From Halorientalis litorea (lineage in GTDB: Archaea > Halobacteriota > Halobacteria > Halobacteriales > Haloarculaceae), in the NCBI RefSeq assembly GCF_023028225.1, contig NZ_CP095482.1:1-64000 (forward strand): 64,000 nucleotides of DNA. Direction: 5' to 3'. The translations under genes and the position numbers were made by a program. Positions 33,077 through 40,533 of this stretch are shown piece after piece (positions within the stretch are counted from its first letter, which is position 1; each line of letters begins with the position of its first letter). Below the pieces are notes generated by a model that was not told the DNA's origin, searched no databases, and worked only from the letters and a program-made list of their open reading frames with translations.

Positions 33077-33496
33077 TTACCGTTTGACGCGCTCGTAGGT
33101 ATCGGAGGTGATTTTGGCCCCGTCACGGCCGGGATAGTATACAGAGAGCCGGCCGTCTCGCTCTGTCGCGGACAGGTCGGGCGGGTTCGTGGTACCCTCG
33201 CGGGACGGAGACGTAAACGGTCGGTCACGCGCGGGTAGTGCGGACTCCGACGTGGCTGGTAACTTCGCTTCGGTGTCTCGTTGTGCGGTCCCCGCTAGCG
33301 GACGGCGCGGCATGTCTCGCTCGTCGTTCAGCCGGAACGCGGTGGTCAAGTCGAGGTCCGGGAGAATCGACAGCCGACGGCTGACGGCGGCCACCAGTGA
33401 GCGGGCACCGCGGGCCACCCGACCGAACACGCCCGTTCCGGCGTCCGGCGCGTCCCCCTCCGACTCCGTCCCCTCGGGAGGTCGCTGACTGGGCAT
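33077..33496 (-). CDS. hypothetical protein
   Basis: A 139-residue ORF with a disordered-looking Pro/Glu/Asp-rich N-terminus, a basic amphipathic stretch (GRVARGARSLVAAVSRRL) and a more conserved-looking C-terminus ending SVYYPGRDGAKITSDTYERV. The start could be ATG 33496, 33505 or 33511. No recognised domain. Less acidic than its neighbours, so translation is not certain, but the convergent/divergent spacing leaves room for a real gene here. Confidence 0.5.
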   Translation of the reverse strand: MPSQRPPEGTESEGDAPDAGTGVFGRVARGARSLVAAVSRRLSILPDLDLTTAFRLNDERDMPRRPLAGTAQRDTEAKLPATSESALPARDRPFTSPSREGTTNPPDLSATERDGRLSVYYPGRDGAKITSDTYERVKR

Positions 33497-33559
33497 GTTA
33501 CCCATACGCATAGATGGTCGTGGCGGTACAAAACCGTTGTGACGGGGTGGGGAAACGTT

Positions 33560-34705
33560 ATGTCCCGTCTGTCCGTGTGCCGGGGTAACGTGACGACCGA
33601 CCACTCGATACTCGGGCGACCGCCGGACGACCGAGTGCAAGTTCTCGACGCCGACGGCCGTGTCAGAGACGGCGCGACGGTGCCCGACATCCCGGACGAG
33701 CAACTGGTCGAGATGTACCGCCAGATGTGGCTCGCGCGCCACTTCGACGAGCGGGCCATCAGCCTCCAGCGGCAGGGGCGCATGGGGACGTACCCGTCGT
33801 TGGCCGGGCAGGAAGCCGCACAGGTCGCCTCGACGCACGCGCTCAACGACGCCGACTGGCTCCTCTTCCAGTACCGCGAACACGGTGCAGTCGTCGCGCG
33901 CGGCCTCGAACCGGAGTACCTCCTCTACTGGATGGGCCACGAGCGCGGCAACGAGTGGCTCGCCGAGAAGAACGTCTTTCCCATCAACATCTCCATCGGG
34001 AGCCACATCCCCCACGCGACCGGACTAGCGTGGGCCTCGAAACTGAAAGGCGACGGTCGGGTGTTCGTCTGCCACTTCGGCGACGGGTCGACCAGCGAGG
34101 GCGACTTCCACGAGGGGCTGAACTTCGCGGGCGTGTTCGACGTGCCAGCCATCTTCTTCTGTAACAACAACCAATACGCTATCTCCATCCACCGGGACGA
34201 ACAGACGGCCAGCGACACCATCGCACAGAAGGCGACGGCATACGGCTTCGACGGCGTCCAGGTCGACGGGATGGACCCCCTCGCCGTGTATCAGGTGACG
34301 AAAGCCGCCGTGGAGAAGGCCCGTGACCCCGACCCGGACGAGGCTCGGCCGACGCTCGTCGAGGCAGTCATGTACCGCTTCGGCGCGCACACCACCGCCG
34401 ACGACCCATCCGTCTATCGGGAGGACGAGGAAGTCGAGGAGTGGCGCGAGCGTGACCCGCTCCCCCGGTTCGAGACGTTCCTCCGCGAGCGTGACCTGTT
34501 GGACGACGACCGCATCGACGCTATCGAGGCGGACGCCAAGGAGACGGTGGCAGCGTGCATCGACGCGGCGGAGGCCTACGAGCCGGACCCCGACTCGATA
34601 TTCGAACACGCATACGAGACACCGACACCCCGAGTTCGGGACCAGCGCGAGCACCTCCGCCGCCTCCGCGAGCGACACGGCGACGACGCGCTGACGGAGG
34701 AGTGA
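33560..34705 (+). CDS. 2-oxoacid dehydrogenase E1 alpha subunit
   Basis: A 381-residue thiamine-diphosphate-dependent E1 alpha subunit (pyruvate or branched-chain 2-oxoacid dehydrogenase). The ThDP/Mg motif GDGSTSEGDFHEGLNFA...FFCNNNQYAIS is intact, and the phosphorylation-loop-like RFGAHTTADDPSVYR follows. ATG 33560 sits at leaderless distance from gtacaaaacc (33525-33534); GTG 33590 is an alternative. No E1 beta, E2 or E3 gene is nearby; the next gene, 3 nt downstream, encodes an unrelated 92-aa protein. Confidence 0.88.
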   Translation: MSRLSVCRGNVTTDHSILGRPPDDRVQVLDADGRVRDGATVPDIPDEQLVEMYRQMWLARHFDERAISLQRQGRMGTYPSLAGQEAAQVASTHALNDADWLLFQYREHGAVVARGLEPEYLLYWMGHERGNEWLAEKNVFPINISIGSHIPHATGLAWASKLKGDGRVFVCHFGDGSTSEGDFHEGLNFAGVFDVPAIFFCNNNQYAISIHRDEQTASDTIAQKATAYGFDGVQVDGMDPLAVYQVTKAAVEKARDPDPDEARPTLVEAVMYRFGAHTTADDPSVYREDEEVEEWRERDPLPRFETFLRERDLLDDDRIDAIEADAKETVAACIDAAEAYEPDPDSIFEHAYETPTPRVRDQREHLRRLRERHGDDALTEE

Positions 34706-34708
34706 CCG

Positions 34709-34987
34709 ATGCCCGACGCGCCTGCCCCGTACGACCACTTCCGTACGATGGCGACGGCCGACGCTGACCCCGGAATCTACCGTGTCGTCGGGACGAGCGA
34801 GACGGCCGTCACGCTGCTGCGAGTCGCCGACGACGACGGGACGCGGCGCGCCACCGGCGACCTGTGCCGGGTTCCCCTGACGACGCTACGAAGGGACTTC
34901 GAACCGGCGGCGAATCCGGGTGATGGCGGTCTCGGGAGTTTCGTCCGGGCGATAACGGCCGCGGTCAAATCCGCGTTCGAGCGGTAG
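34709..34987 (+). CDS. small hypothetical protein downstream of E1 alpha
   Basis: A 92-residue soluble protein starting 3 nt after the E1 alpha stop, so certainly co-transcribed if real. Visible features are YRVVGTSETAVTLLRVADDDG and a basic amphipathic C-terminus (FVRAITAAVKSAFER). No known domain recognised. Codon use is like that of its neighbours. Confidence 0.7.
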   Translation: MPDAPAPYDHFRTMATADADPGIYRVVGTSETAVTLLRVADDDGTRRATGDLCRVPLTTLRRDFEPAANPGDGGLGSFVRAITAAVKSAFER

Positions 34988-35006
34988 CCGCGGCAGCGAC
35001 CGCCCG

Positions 35007-35825
35007 TCAGAGTTCGATGCGTTCGACGATTTGGTCTGCGTCCTCTCTGCTGTTGATAGCGACGGTGCGCACGTGGTCGCCGAGTCCCGACCCGCGGAGT
35101 TTGGCTTTCAGGAGGTTGTCGACCTGATAGACGCCGGCGGCGTTGTCCATCCGAATCTCGACGAGGACGTCGTTCTCCTCGCCGGGGCGGAGCGATACGT
35201 CCCGGATGGCGCGACTGGAGACGGTGTTGATGCCGCGTCCACCGCTCTCGTACGGGATGCGTGAGCGGCCCCGCTCCATGTCGAGTGCGTCGGCGACGCG
35301 GACGACACCCGCCTCCAAGGTGAGCGGTTCCTCCTCGACGTGGTGACAGATTATCGCGTGGAGCGTCTCGCCTTTGACCCGGACCTGTTCGCCGATGTCG
35401 TAGAACGGGAGGTCCGGGAGGATTCGGTCGAGCAGGTCGGCGGCCAGCGGGATGGAGTAGTACGGGTGGTCGTCGCGGTGGACGACGTGCCCGATGTCGT
35501 GGAGTGTCGCGGCCAGTGCGACGATGACAGCCTCGTCCGCCTCGTCGAGTCCCTGTTCGCGCGCGCCGTTGAACTCGACGCCGGCACCCTTGAGCAAGTC
35601 GTAGAGACAGAGCGCGCGGTTGCGGACGATTTCGATGTGTTTGCTCCCGTGGTCGTTGTACCGCTTCCGGGTGACGGGGTTGACGTTCTGTGCGTCGAGG
35701 TACGCCTGGACCTCCTGGTCCTCGGCCAGGTACGAGAGGACCGTCGCCACCCGCTCGTCCGGGAAGGCGTGGTCGGCGTCCGGGTCGTACACGCGCCCGT
35801 CCCCGCCGTCGTCTGCGTCGGTCAT
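35007..35825 (-). CDS. HD-domain metal-dependent phosphohydrolase
   Basis: A 272-residue HD-superfamily protein. Metal-binding residues are visible as H in NDHGSKHIEIVRN (about residue 57), the HD doublet in AATLHDIGHVVHRDDHP, and later HAIICHHVEEE and DALDMERG. Relatives are phosphodiesterases or nucleotidases; the substrate is unknown. The C-terminal portion resembles a small ligand-binding domain. Start ATG 35825; the longer upstream frame is not coding. Confidence 0.87.
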   Translation of the reverse strand: MTDADDGGDGRVYDPDADHAFPDERVATVLSYLAEDQEVQAYLDAQNVNPVTRKRYNDHGSKHIEIVRNRALCLYDLLKGAGVEFNGAREQGLDEADEAVIVALAATLHDIGHVVHRDDHPYYSIPLAADLLDRILPDLPFYDIGEQVRVKGETLHAIICHHVEEEPLTLEAGVVRVADALDMERGRSRIPYESGGRGINTVSSRAIRDVSLRPGEENDVLVEIRMDNAAGVYQVDNLLKAKLRGSGLGDHVRTVAINSREDADQIVERIEL

Positions 35826-36001
35826 ACTGGTGAGTGACTCCCAGCAGAAAAAAGACTGCCGGGGAAACTGACACTGGGCGCGGCGACTGCCTTCCGGACT
35901 CCACCCCGATATCGAAAATCCGCAACCCTCGTCGGTGACGGGGAGTGCCACACTGCGGTAACCGCCACACGAGCGTGGGGCGTTGCCGGCGAGAACACGG
36001 C

Positions 36002-36493
36002 TCACGTTCTGAAGAGCGACACGATGAGACCGTACACGGTTATTAGCTTGTCCATCACCTGCTCGAAGCGGAGCTTTCGCTTTTCCCACGTTAGCCCATC
36101 GAAATCGTCCGCGTCCAGCGTTCGGTAGATTCGCCGTAGCACTTCCCCGACTTTGGCCGGGTCCTCCAAGCCACCCAACTCGAACGTTACGAACGTCCCG
36201 ACGTCCCCGTCGGGTGTCGTGTCGAGGACGACCCACGCGGGATTGTGCTCGAACCGCTCGATACCCAACGTCTCGTACACTAATTGCTCTGCGTCCCCTT
36301 CCGGGCGGATGTAGTTCACGCCCTCCGGGAACGACGCCGGTTTCTCCGGCCGAATCATGCGGTCCACCGCCTCGGTGTAGACGGTCGGAAACTCCCTGAT
36401 TTCGACGATATGGTAGTCGTACAGGTCCGACACCGGCAACTGCTCGCCGTCGTCGCTCTCCATCGTCTCGTTCGTGGAGATGTAGAACAGCAT
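36002..36493 (-). CDS. hypothetical protein
   Basis: A 163-residue protein, MLFYISTNETMESDDG at its start, with no signal peptide. It has mixed alpha/beta character (VYTEAVDRMIRPEKPASFPEG, then AWVVLDTTPDGDVGTFVTFELGGLEDPAKVGEVLRRI) and a hydrophobic C-terminus LITVYGLIVSLF that could contact the membrane. An AT-rich stretch (caataagt on the minus strand, about 36520) at leaderless distance supports ATG 36493. No family recognised. Confidence 0.7.
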   Translation of the reverse strand: MLFYISTNETMESDDGEQLPVSDLYDYHIVEIREFPTVYTEAVDRMIRPEKPASFPEGVNYIRPEGDAEQLVYETLGIERFEHNPAWVVLDTTPDGDVGTFVTFELGGLEDPAKVGEVLRRIYRTLDADDFDGLTWEKRKLRFEQVMDKLITVYGLIVSLFRT

Positions 36494-36635
36494 CCGGCAG
36501 TTGGTAGCTCCGCCGCGCACTTATTGATTCTCCAATATGTGGGAGCGCGGGAGAGAGTCCCCGCCGTCGGTCGTCAAATACCGCCGGACGGGACCGCCGG
36601 GTCCGGGTTCTCCGTCGATTGAGCGGAGCAAAAGG

Positions 36636-36644
36636 CCTATATTA
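36636..36644 (+). promoter_or_regulatory. TATA box of tatA
   Basis: cctatatta lies 26-34 nt before the ATG at 36670, as expected for a leaderless transcript, and argues against the longer upstream frame. Confidence 0.5.
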
Positions 36645-36669
36645 CGTCTCGGGCTACGGTGAGGTAGAG

Positions 36670-36990
36670 ATGCTTGGTGCGTACATTCCGCTGTTCCCGG
36701 GGATGCCGGGACCGCCAGAACTCCTCGTCATCCTGCTCATCGCCATCCTGCTGTTCGGTGCGAACAAAATCCCGGAACTCGCTCGGTCCTCCGGTGAGGC
36801 TATCGGCGAGTTCCAGAAGGGACGGCAGGAAGTCGAAGAAGAACTCGAACAGATGAAAGACGGCGACATCGAGGCCGAGGGCGAAGTCGATGCCGACACT
36901 ACCGCCGAAGGTGAGGTCGGTGCGGACACGTCCAGCACGGCCGAGATGGAGAGTGAAGCCGACGAGACGAGTTCCACGGCACAGGAGTAG
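36670..36990 (+). CDS. tatA: twin-arginine translocase subunit TatA
   Basis: A 106-residue TatA/Hcf106-type protein: a short N-terminus, one membrane helix (PELLVILLIAILLFGANKIP), the FG hinge, then the conserved amphipathic helix LARSSGEAIGEFQKGRQEVE and a very acidic, Ser/Thr-rich tail. It forms the Tat pore for folded proteins, the main export route in haloarchaea; two Tat lipoproteins are encoded in this window. Unusually for TatA, about 14 residues containing FPGMPGP precede the membrane helix. tatC is not here. Confidence 0.93.
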   Translation: MLGAYIPLFPGMPGPPELLVILLIAILLFGANKIPELARSSGEAIGEFQKGRQEVEEELEQMKDGDIEAEGEVDADTTAEGEVGADTSSTAEMESEADETSSTAQE

Positions 36991-37024
36991 CAACCCGCTG
37001 TTTTCGTTTTCGACACCCCGAACA

Positions 37025-37498
37025 CTACGATAGCGAGTTGCCACACTCACGGCAGGTGAACGCGAACCGACCGTCGTCGGTGAACGCCATCTCGTGGTCC
37101 GTCTCCTCGCCACACGCCGGACAGTCCAGCAGTGCGTCGATTTCCTCCCAGTCGTGACGTGACCCGGGCGCGCCGATTGCGAACCCTCGGACGAGGGCGT
37201 CACTCTGATTCCCGCCGGTCTGGTACTCGCCGGGTGCGAACCGGATACACCCGTGTTCTTCGACCGTCACCGTCTCGTCGGGCGTCTCGAACGTGGCCGT
37301 TCCCTCGAGGATGTAGAACAGTTCCTCTTGGTCGTGGTGGCGGTGCATGCCGCCGGAGAAGGACTCCCCGGGTTCGAGTTCGAAGTAGTTGAACGCGAAC
37401 TCCTCCGTCCCGAGGGCGTCGGAGACGGGTTTGCGGACCGAGTGGACTTTCAGCGGGTTGTTCTCGATTCGGACTTCCGACAGCGACACCTTCTCCAT
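37025..37498 (-). CDS. cupin-domain protein with C-terminal zinc motif
   Basis: A 157-residue protein. The first 100 residues form a cupin barrel with metal ligands in GGMHRHHDQEELFYILEG (His-x-His...Glu) and a later CIRFAPGEYQ stretch. The last 45 residues carry two CxxC pairs (CPACGEE and CRECGNS), a small zinc ribbon. This fusion suggests a metal-dependent enzyme or a sensor; no substrate can be assigned. Monocistronic, convergent with tatA. Confidence 0.8.
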   Translation of the reverse strand: MEKVSLSEVRIENNPLKVHSVRKPVSDALGTEEFAFNYFELEPGESFSGGMHRHHDQEELFYILEGTATFETPDETVTVEEHGCIRFAPGEYQTGGNQSDALVRGFAIGAPGSRHDWEEIDALLDCPACGEETDHEMAFTDDGRFAFTCRECGNSLS

Positions 37499-37578
37499 AG
37501 CCTGTTCTCTCGTGCCGCCGGTATAACGGTTTTCGGGCGAACGGAACCGTTTTTTCCCGCCTTGCCGAACGTCCGACA

Positions 37579-37651
37579 GGGCGTGTGGCCTAGCGGACAG
37601 GGCGAGGGGTTCCTAACCCCTCGATCCCGGGTTCGAATCCCGGCACGCCCG
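37579..37651 (+). tRNA. tRNA-Arg (anticodon CCT)
   Basis: 73-nt tRNA. The acceptor stem GGGCGTG (37579-37585) pairs with CACGCCC (37644-37650), discriminator G. The anticodon arm is AGGGG-TTCCTAA-CCCCT, giving anticodon CCT for AGG codons, and the T arm contains GGTTCGAATCC. CCA not encoded. A 22-bp near-copy of its 3' end lies at 37775-37796. Confidence 0.95.
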
Positions 37652-37657
37652 TCCACC

Positions 37658-37771
37658 TTTTTCTGCGTCGGGTTCGCGCGGAGCGCGAACCTCTCCTTGA
37701 AAAACGTGGGCGAAAAAGTGGAACTCGCTCCGCGAGTTCCGTGAACCGCGCGCTGGTAGCGTGCGGATGCT
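37658..37771 (+). repeat. three-hairpin intergenic repeat, copy B
   Basis: Begins 7 nt after tRNA-Arg with T5 and ctgcgtcgggt. Hairpin 1 is GGTTCGCGC-gga-GCGCGAACC (37671-37691), then an A-rich box (37699-37717), hairpin 2 GGAACTCGC-tcc-GCGAGTTCC (37720-37740), gtgaa, hairpin 3 CCGCGCGCT-ggt-AGCGTGCGG (37746-37766) and atgct. Same order of linkers as copy A at 22633-22771. Stems differ but keep pairing. Confidence 0.7.
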
Positions 37772-37774
37772 TGT

Positions 37775-37796
37775 GGTTCGAATCCCGGAACGCCCG
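37775..37796 (+). repeat. copy of tRNA-Arg 3' end (attachment-site-like)
   Basis: 22-bp sequence matching 37630-37651 (T-arm through discriminator of tRNA-Arg) with one mismatch. It directly follows repeat copy B, so the repeat is bracketed by the tRNA 3' end and its copy. No integrase within reach. Confidence 0.6.
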
Positions 37797-37953
37797 CTCA
37801 CTACGTTCGTGGCCGGGCCGTAGTCCCACTCGCTCACTCGCCGGACTCCCAACACGCCCGCTACCCACTTACCACTTCGTCGCGCCTCGCTCCGCTCGCC
37901 AGCAGTGAACCACGTCGGCTCGGAAGTTGTTTCCAAAAGTTTGCACCGGGAGC

Positions 37954-37967
37954 AAAGTATATATTGG
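37954..37967 (+). promoter_or_regulatory. strong TATA-box promoter
   Basis: aaagtatatattgg is among the clearest TATA boxes of the window, placed 27-39 nt before ATG 37993. Confidence 0.6.
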
Positions 37968-37992
37968 ATACTGTGGGACCTTCGAACGTCCC

Positions 37993-38097
37993 ATGTCCGA
38001 ACAGCGGGGAGAATCGGACGGGAAATCACTGTCGGAGAGCGACGAAGAGCGCGAACAGCGGATGCCGACACCGGGCGGATTGCGTGCCATGGTGTAG
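37993..38097 (+). CDS. small acidic protein (34 aa)
   Basis: 34-residue ORF with an N-terminus rich in Ser, Glu and Asp and a C-terminus ending REQRMPTPGGLRAMV. It follows a strong TATA box at leaderless spacing, stops cleanly with TAG and has halophile-like composition. It lacks membrane segments and Cys. No family recognised; could be a regulatory or stress microprotein. A run of T (about 38155) downstream could end the transcript. Confidence 0.5.
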   Translation: MSEQRGESDGKSLSESDEEREQRMPTPGGLRAMV

Positions 38098-38233
38098 GTA
38101 GTCGCGGTATCGCTCGCCCGGGTGACCGGGCCGAATCGCCCCAACCACTGGTGCCTTTTTGAACTGTCGCGGTACCCGCCGGACCGCCGTTCGCCGGAGT
38201 GCCGACACGGGGCAGTCGTGACTTTCGTACTCG

Positions 38234-38521
38234 TCACACACTGCCGCCCGCGATGCCCGGCGCGAGGGTGACGGTATCGCCGTCCGAGAGGCCCGTTTTG
38301 GTTCCCGCTCCGGCCCGCACGTTCTCGTCGTTGTGGAGCACGTTGACGTTCGGCCGGATCTCGCCGTCGCCGTCGAACACGAGCGGGGCAACGCCGTCGT
38401 GGTCGTCGGCGAACGCCCGTAAGGCCTCGCCCAGCGTCGCGTCCTCGGGGAATTCCATTCGGACCGTCCCCTGCCCGACGGCGTCCCGAATCGTCGCGTA
38501 CGCCTCGAACTCGATTCGCAT
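38234..38521 (-). CDS. MoaD/ThiS-family ubiquitin-like protein (SAMP-like)
   Basis: A 95-residue beta-grasp protein of the MoaD family, as shown by the C-terminal LSDGDTVTLAPGIAGG. MoaD-like proteins carry sulfur in molybdopterin or thiolation pathways, and in haloarchaea some (SAMPs) are conjugated to proteins through a terminal Gly-Gly. Here the Gly-Gly is followed by Ser-Val before the TGA, so it would need trimming to be activated by the E1-like UbaA enzyme. Start ATG 38521. Confidence 0.88.
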   Translation of the reverse strand: MRIEFEAYATIRDAVGQGTVRMEFPEDATLGEALRAFADDHDGVAPLVFDGDGEIRPNVNVLHNDENVRAGAGTKTGLSDGDTVTLAPGIAGGSV

Positions 38522-38622
38522 GGTCGAACCCCGTGGCGGCCACCGCTTAATCCCACCGGCGATGCCACGAGGGCTGTCGAGATGAGCACAATCACTAAGC
38601 GGATGGCAGCAGTCCGTCGGCT

Positions 38623-39510
38623 ATGGGATTGGTTCGTACATCCGACGAGCGGTTCGAAGACGTGCCGGGCTACGACTACGACGCGAACTACGTCGACGTG
38701 GGCGGTCCGGAGATGGCCTACGTCGACGTGGCGGGAGACGGTGACGAGACGTTCCTCTGTCTCCACGGCGAACCGACGTGGTCGTATCTCTACCGGAAGA
38801 TGATACCCACGCTGTCCGAAGCGGGTCGGGTCGTCGTCCCCGACCTCGTGGGGTTCGGTCGCTCGGACAAGTGGACCGACCGGGAGGCGTACACCTACGA
38901 CGCGATGTACGAGACGGTTGAGACCTTCCTCACGGAACTGGACCTGCAAAACGTCACGCTGGTCTGTCAGGACTGGGGTGGCTTGCTGGGCCTCCCCGTC
39001 GCGGCCAACAACCCCGAGCGGTTCGCCCGGCTCGTCCCGATGAACACCGGGCTTCCCGACGGGAGCCAGACGATGCCGGACATCTGGCACCAGTTCAAAG
39101 ACATGATGTCCGACGCGCCGGAGTTGGACATCGGGCAACTCGTCGAGGGGGGTTGTGCCGAGGAGTTGGACGAGGCGGTTCGGGCTGCCTACGCCGCACC
39201 CTTTCCCGACGAGGACCATATGGCCGGTGCCCGTGAACTCCCGTCGCGGGTCCCTACCGACCCCGAGATGCGCGGTGCGACGGTCATCGGTGACGCCCGC
39301 GAGACGTTCGCCGACTGGGAGAAGCCGGTGTTCGTCCTCTTCTCGGACTCGGACCCCATCACCCGCGGGTCTCGCGACGACTTGCGGGAGCTGTTCCCGA
39401 CGGCCGCAGAGCAACCGGACACGTGGATAGTGGGCGGTGCGCACTTCCTCCAAGAGGATAAGGGTGAGACGATAGCGGAGGAAATCGTCGCGTTCGTCGA
39501 GCGGACCTAA
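38623..39510 (+). CDS. haloalkane dehalogenase (DhlA-like alpha/beta hydrolase)
   Basis: A 295-residue alpha/beta hydrolase very close to subfamily I haloalkane dehalogenases. The region HGEPTWSYLYRKMIP matches DhlA of Xanthobacter. Nucleophile Asp117 and halide-binding Trp118 lie in CQDWGG; a second Trp155 sits in the cap (PDIWHQF); the acid is Asp244 in SDSDPITRG and the base His274 in GGAHFLQED. It would hydrolyse carbon-halogen bonds to alcohol and halide. Start ATG 38623. Convergent with the halocyanin gene, 4-nt overlap. Confidence 0.88.
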   Translation: MGLVRTSDERFEDVPGYDYDANYVDVGGPEMAYVDVAGDGDETFLCLHGEPTWSYLYRKMIPTLSEAGRVVVPDLVGFGRSDKWTDREAYTYDAMYETVETFLTELDLQNVTLVCQDWGGLLGLPVAANNPERFARLVPMNTGLPDGSQTMPDIWHQFKDMMSDAPELDIGQLVEGGCAEELDEAVRAAYAAPFPDEDHMAGARELPSRVPTDPEMRGATVIGDARETFADWEKPVFVLFSDSDPITRGSRDDLRELFPTAAEQPDTWIVGGAHFLQEDKGETIAEEIVAFVERT

Positions 39511-40448
39511 GCGACGACGATGGCACCGCGACCGCCCGTGGTTCTATGATTATCACAGCGGTAGAGGTAGACGCCGGACTCATCCAGCGTCACGCTGAAC
39601 GTGTTGTCGTACGAACTCGTCGTGTCGCTGTCCGGGAGGTCGACGTTCTCCCACGTCACGTCGTGGCCGCCGCCTCGCCCCGTCCAGCGGAACGTTATGT
39701 CGGTCCCCTGCGAGACGAGTGGTGCGATGGGGCGGTACGCGAAGTTGCCGCCATTGCCCTCCGCACCGACCGTGACTTCGAGCGACGCCTCGCCGCGGCG
39801 GTCGGCAAGGCGGCCGTCGTACTCGTAATCTTCGAGCCAGTCGTCGACCGCTGGATAGCCACTGAGCGTGTCCCGTTCGCGGACGATAACGGCTCCGCGC
39901 ATCCCCACTGCGCCCCCGTGATTCCGGCAGCGATACAAGTAGACGCCAGTCTCCTCGAACTCGTGTGTGAGCGTTTTGCCAGAACTGGACCGGGGACTCC
40001 CGCTGTCGAACGCCCCGTTTCGCTCGGTGACGCTGTGCGCGCCGCCTTGGCCCGTCCACTGCCACTGCACTTCCGTCCCCACGGTGACTTCGAGGGCTGG
40101 CGGGGAGTACGCGAAGTAGTCGTTGTTCGGTGTCCGTGCTCCGACGTCGACTGTCGTCGTCCCCGTCTCGGATTCGATATGGCCGTCGAAATTGGGCGTC
40201 CCCGAGAGCCAATCTTCGACCGCTCGCTCCGGGTTCGCGATGGGTGTCGACTCGTCGCCCGATTCGGTCAGGTCGACTTCCTCAGTCTCGGGTGCTGCCG
40301 TCTCAGTCTCTGTCTGTTCGGGTGTGTCGCTGGTCGTCGCCCCACCGTCGTCGTCAGAGTCGGACCCCCCCGAACACCCAGCGAGGCCCGCAGTCGTTGC
40401 CAGTGCGGTGTACCTGATGAACCGCCGTCGCCGCGTCTCCCGTGTCAT
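39507..40448 (-). CDS. double-domain halocyanin-like copper lipoprotein
   Basis: A 313-residue exported protein: Tat-like RRRRFIR, hydrophobic segment and lipobox Cys25 (GLAGC), a Ser/Asp/Thr-rich linker, then two tandem type 1 copper (halocyanin) domains. Domain 1 (about 105-189) has all ligands: His138, Cys174, His177 and Met183. Domain 2 (about 222-313) has His262, Cys298 and His301 but no axial Met. Halocyanins are membrane-tethered electron carriers. Start ATG 40448. Confidence 0.9.
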   Translation of the reverse strand: MTRETRRRRFIRYTALATTAGLAGCSGGSDSDDDGGATTSDTPEQTETETAAPETEEVDLTESGDESTPIANPERAVEDWLSGTPNFDGHIESETGTTTVDVGARTPNNDYFAYSPPALEVTVGTEVQWQWTGQGGAHSVTERNGAFDSGSPRSSSGKTLTHEFEETGVYLYRCRNHGGAVGMRGAVIVRERDTLSGYPAVDDWLEDYEYDGRLADRRGEASLEVTVGAEGNGGNFAYRPIAPLVSQGTDITFRWTGRGGGHDVTWENVDLPDSDTTSSYDNTFSVTLDESGVYLYRCDNHRTTGGRGAIVVA

Positions 40449-40533
40449 AACTGTAGTCGTTTACGCCCAGAAATATAAAATCCTTGACTACGGCGACACT
40501 GGGTATTAGGGGCTCGCGCCCCTGTACGCGTGT

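Noticed and set aside
32067-38233. Integrated provirus or genomic island between the two tRNAs
   Set aside because: Both tRNAs carry short end copies, but the intervening genes are ordinary metabolic genes, and no integrase, capsid, terminase or replication gene is seen.
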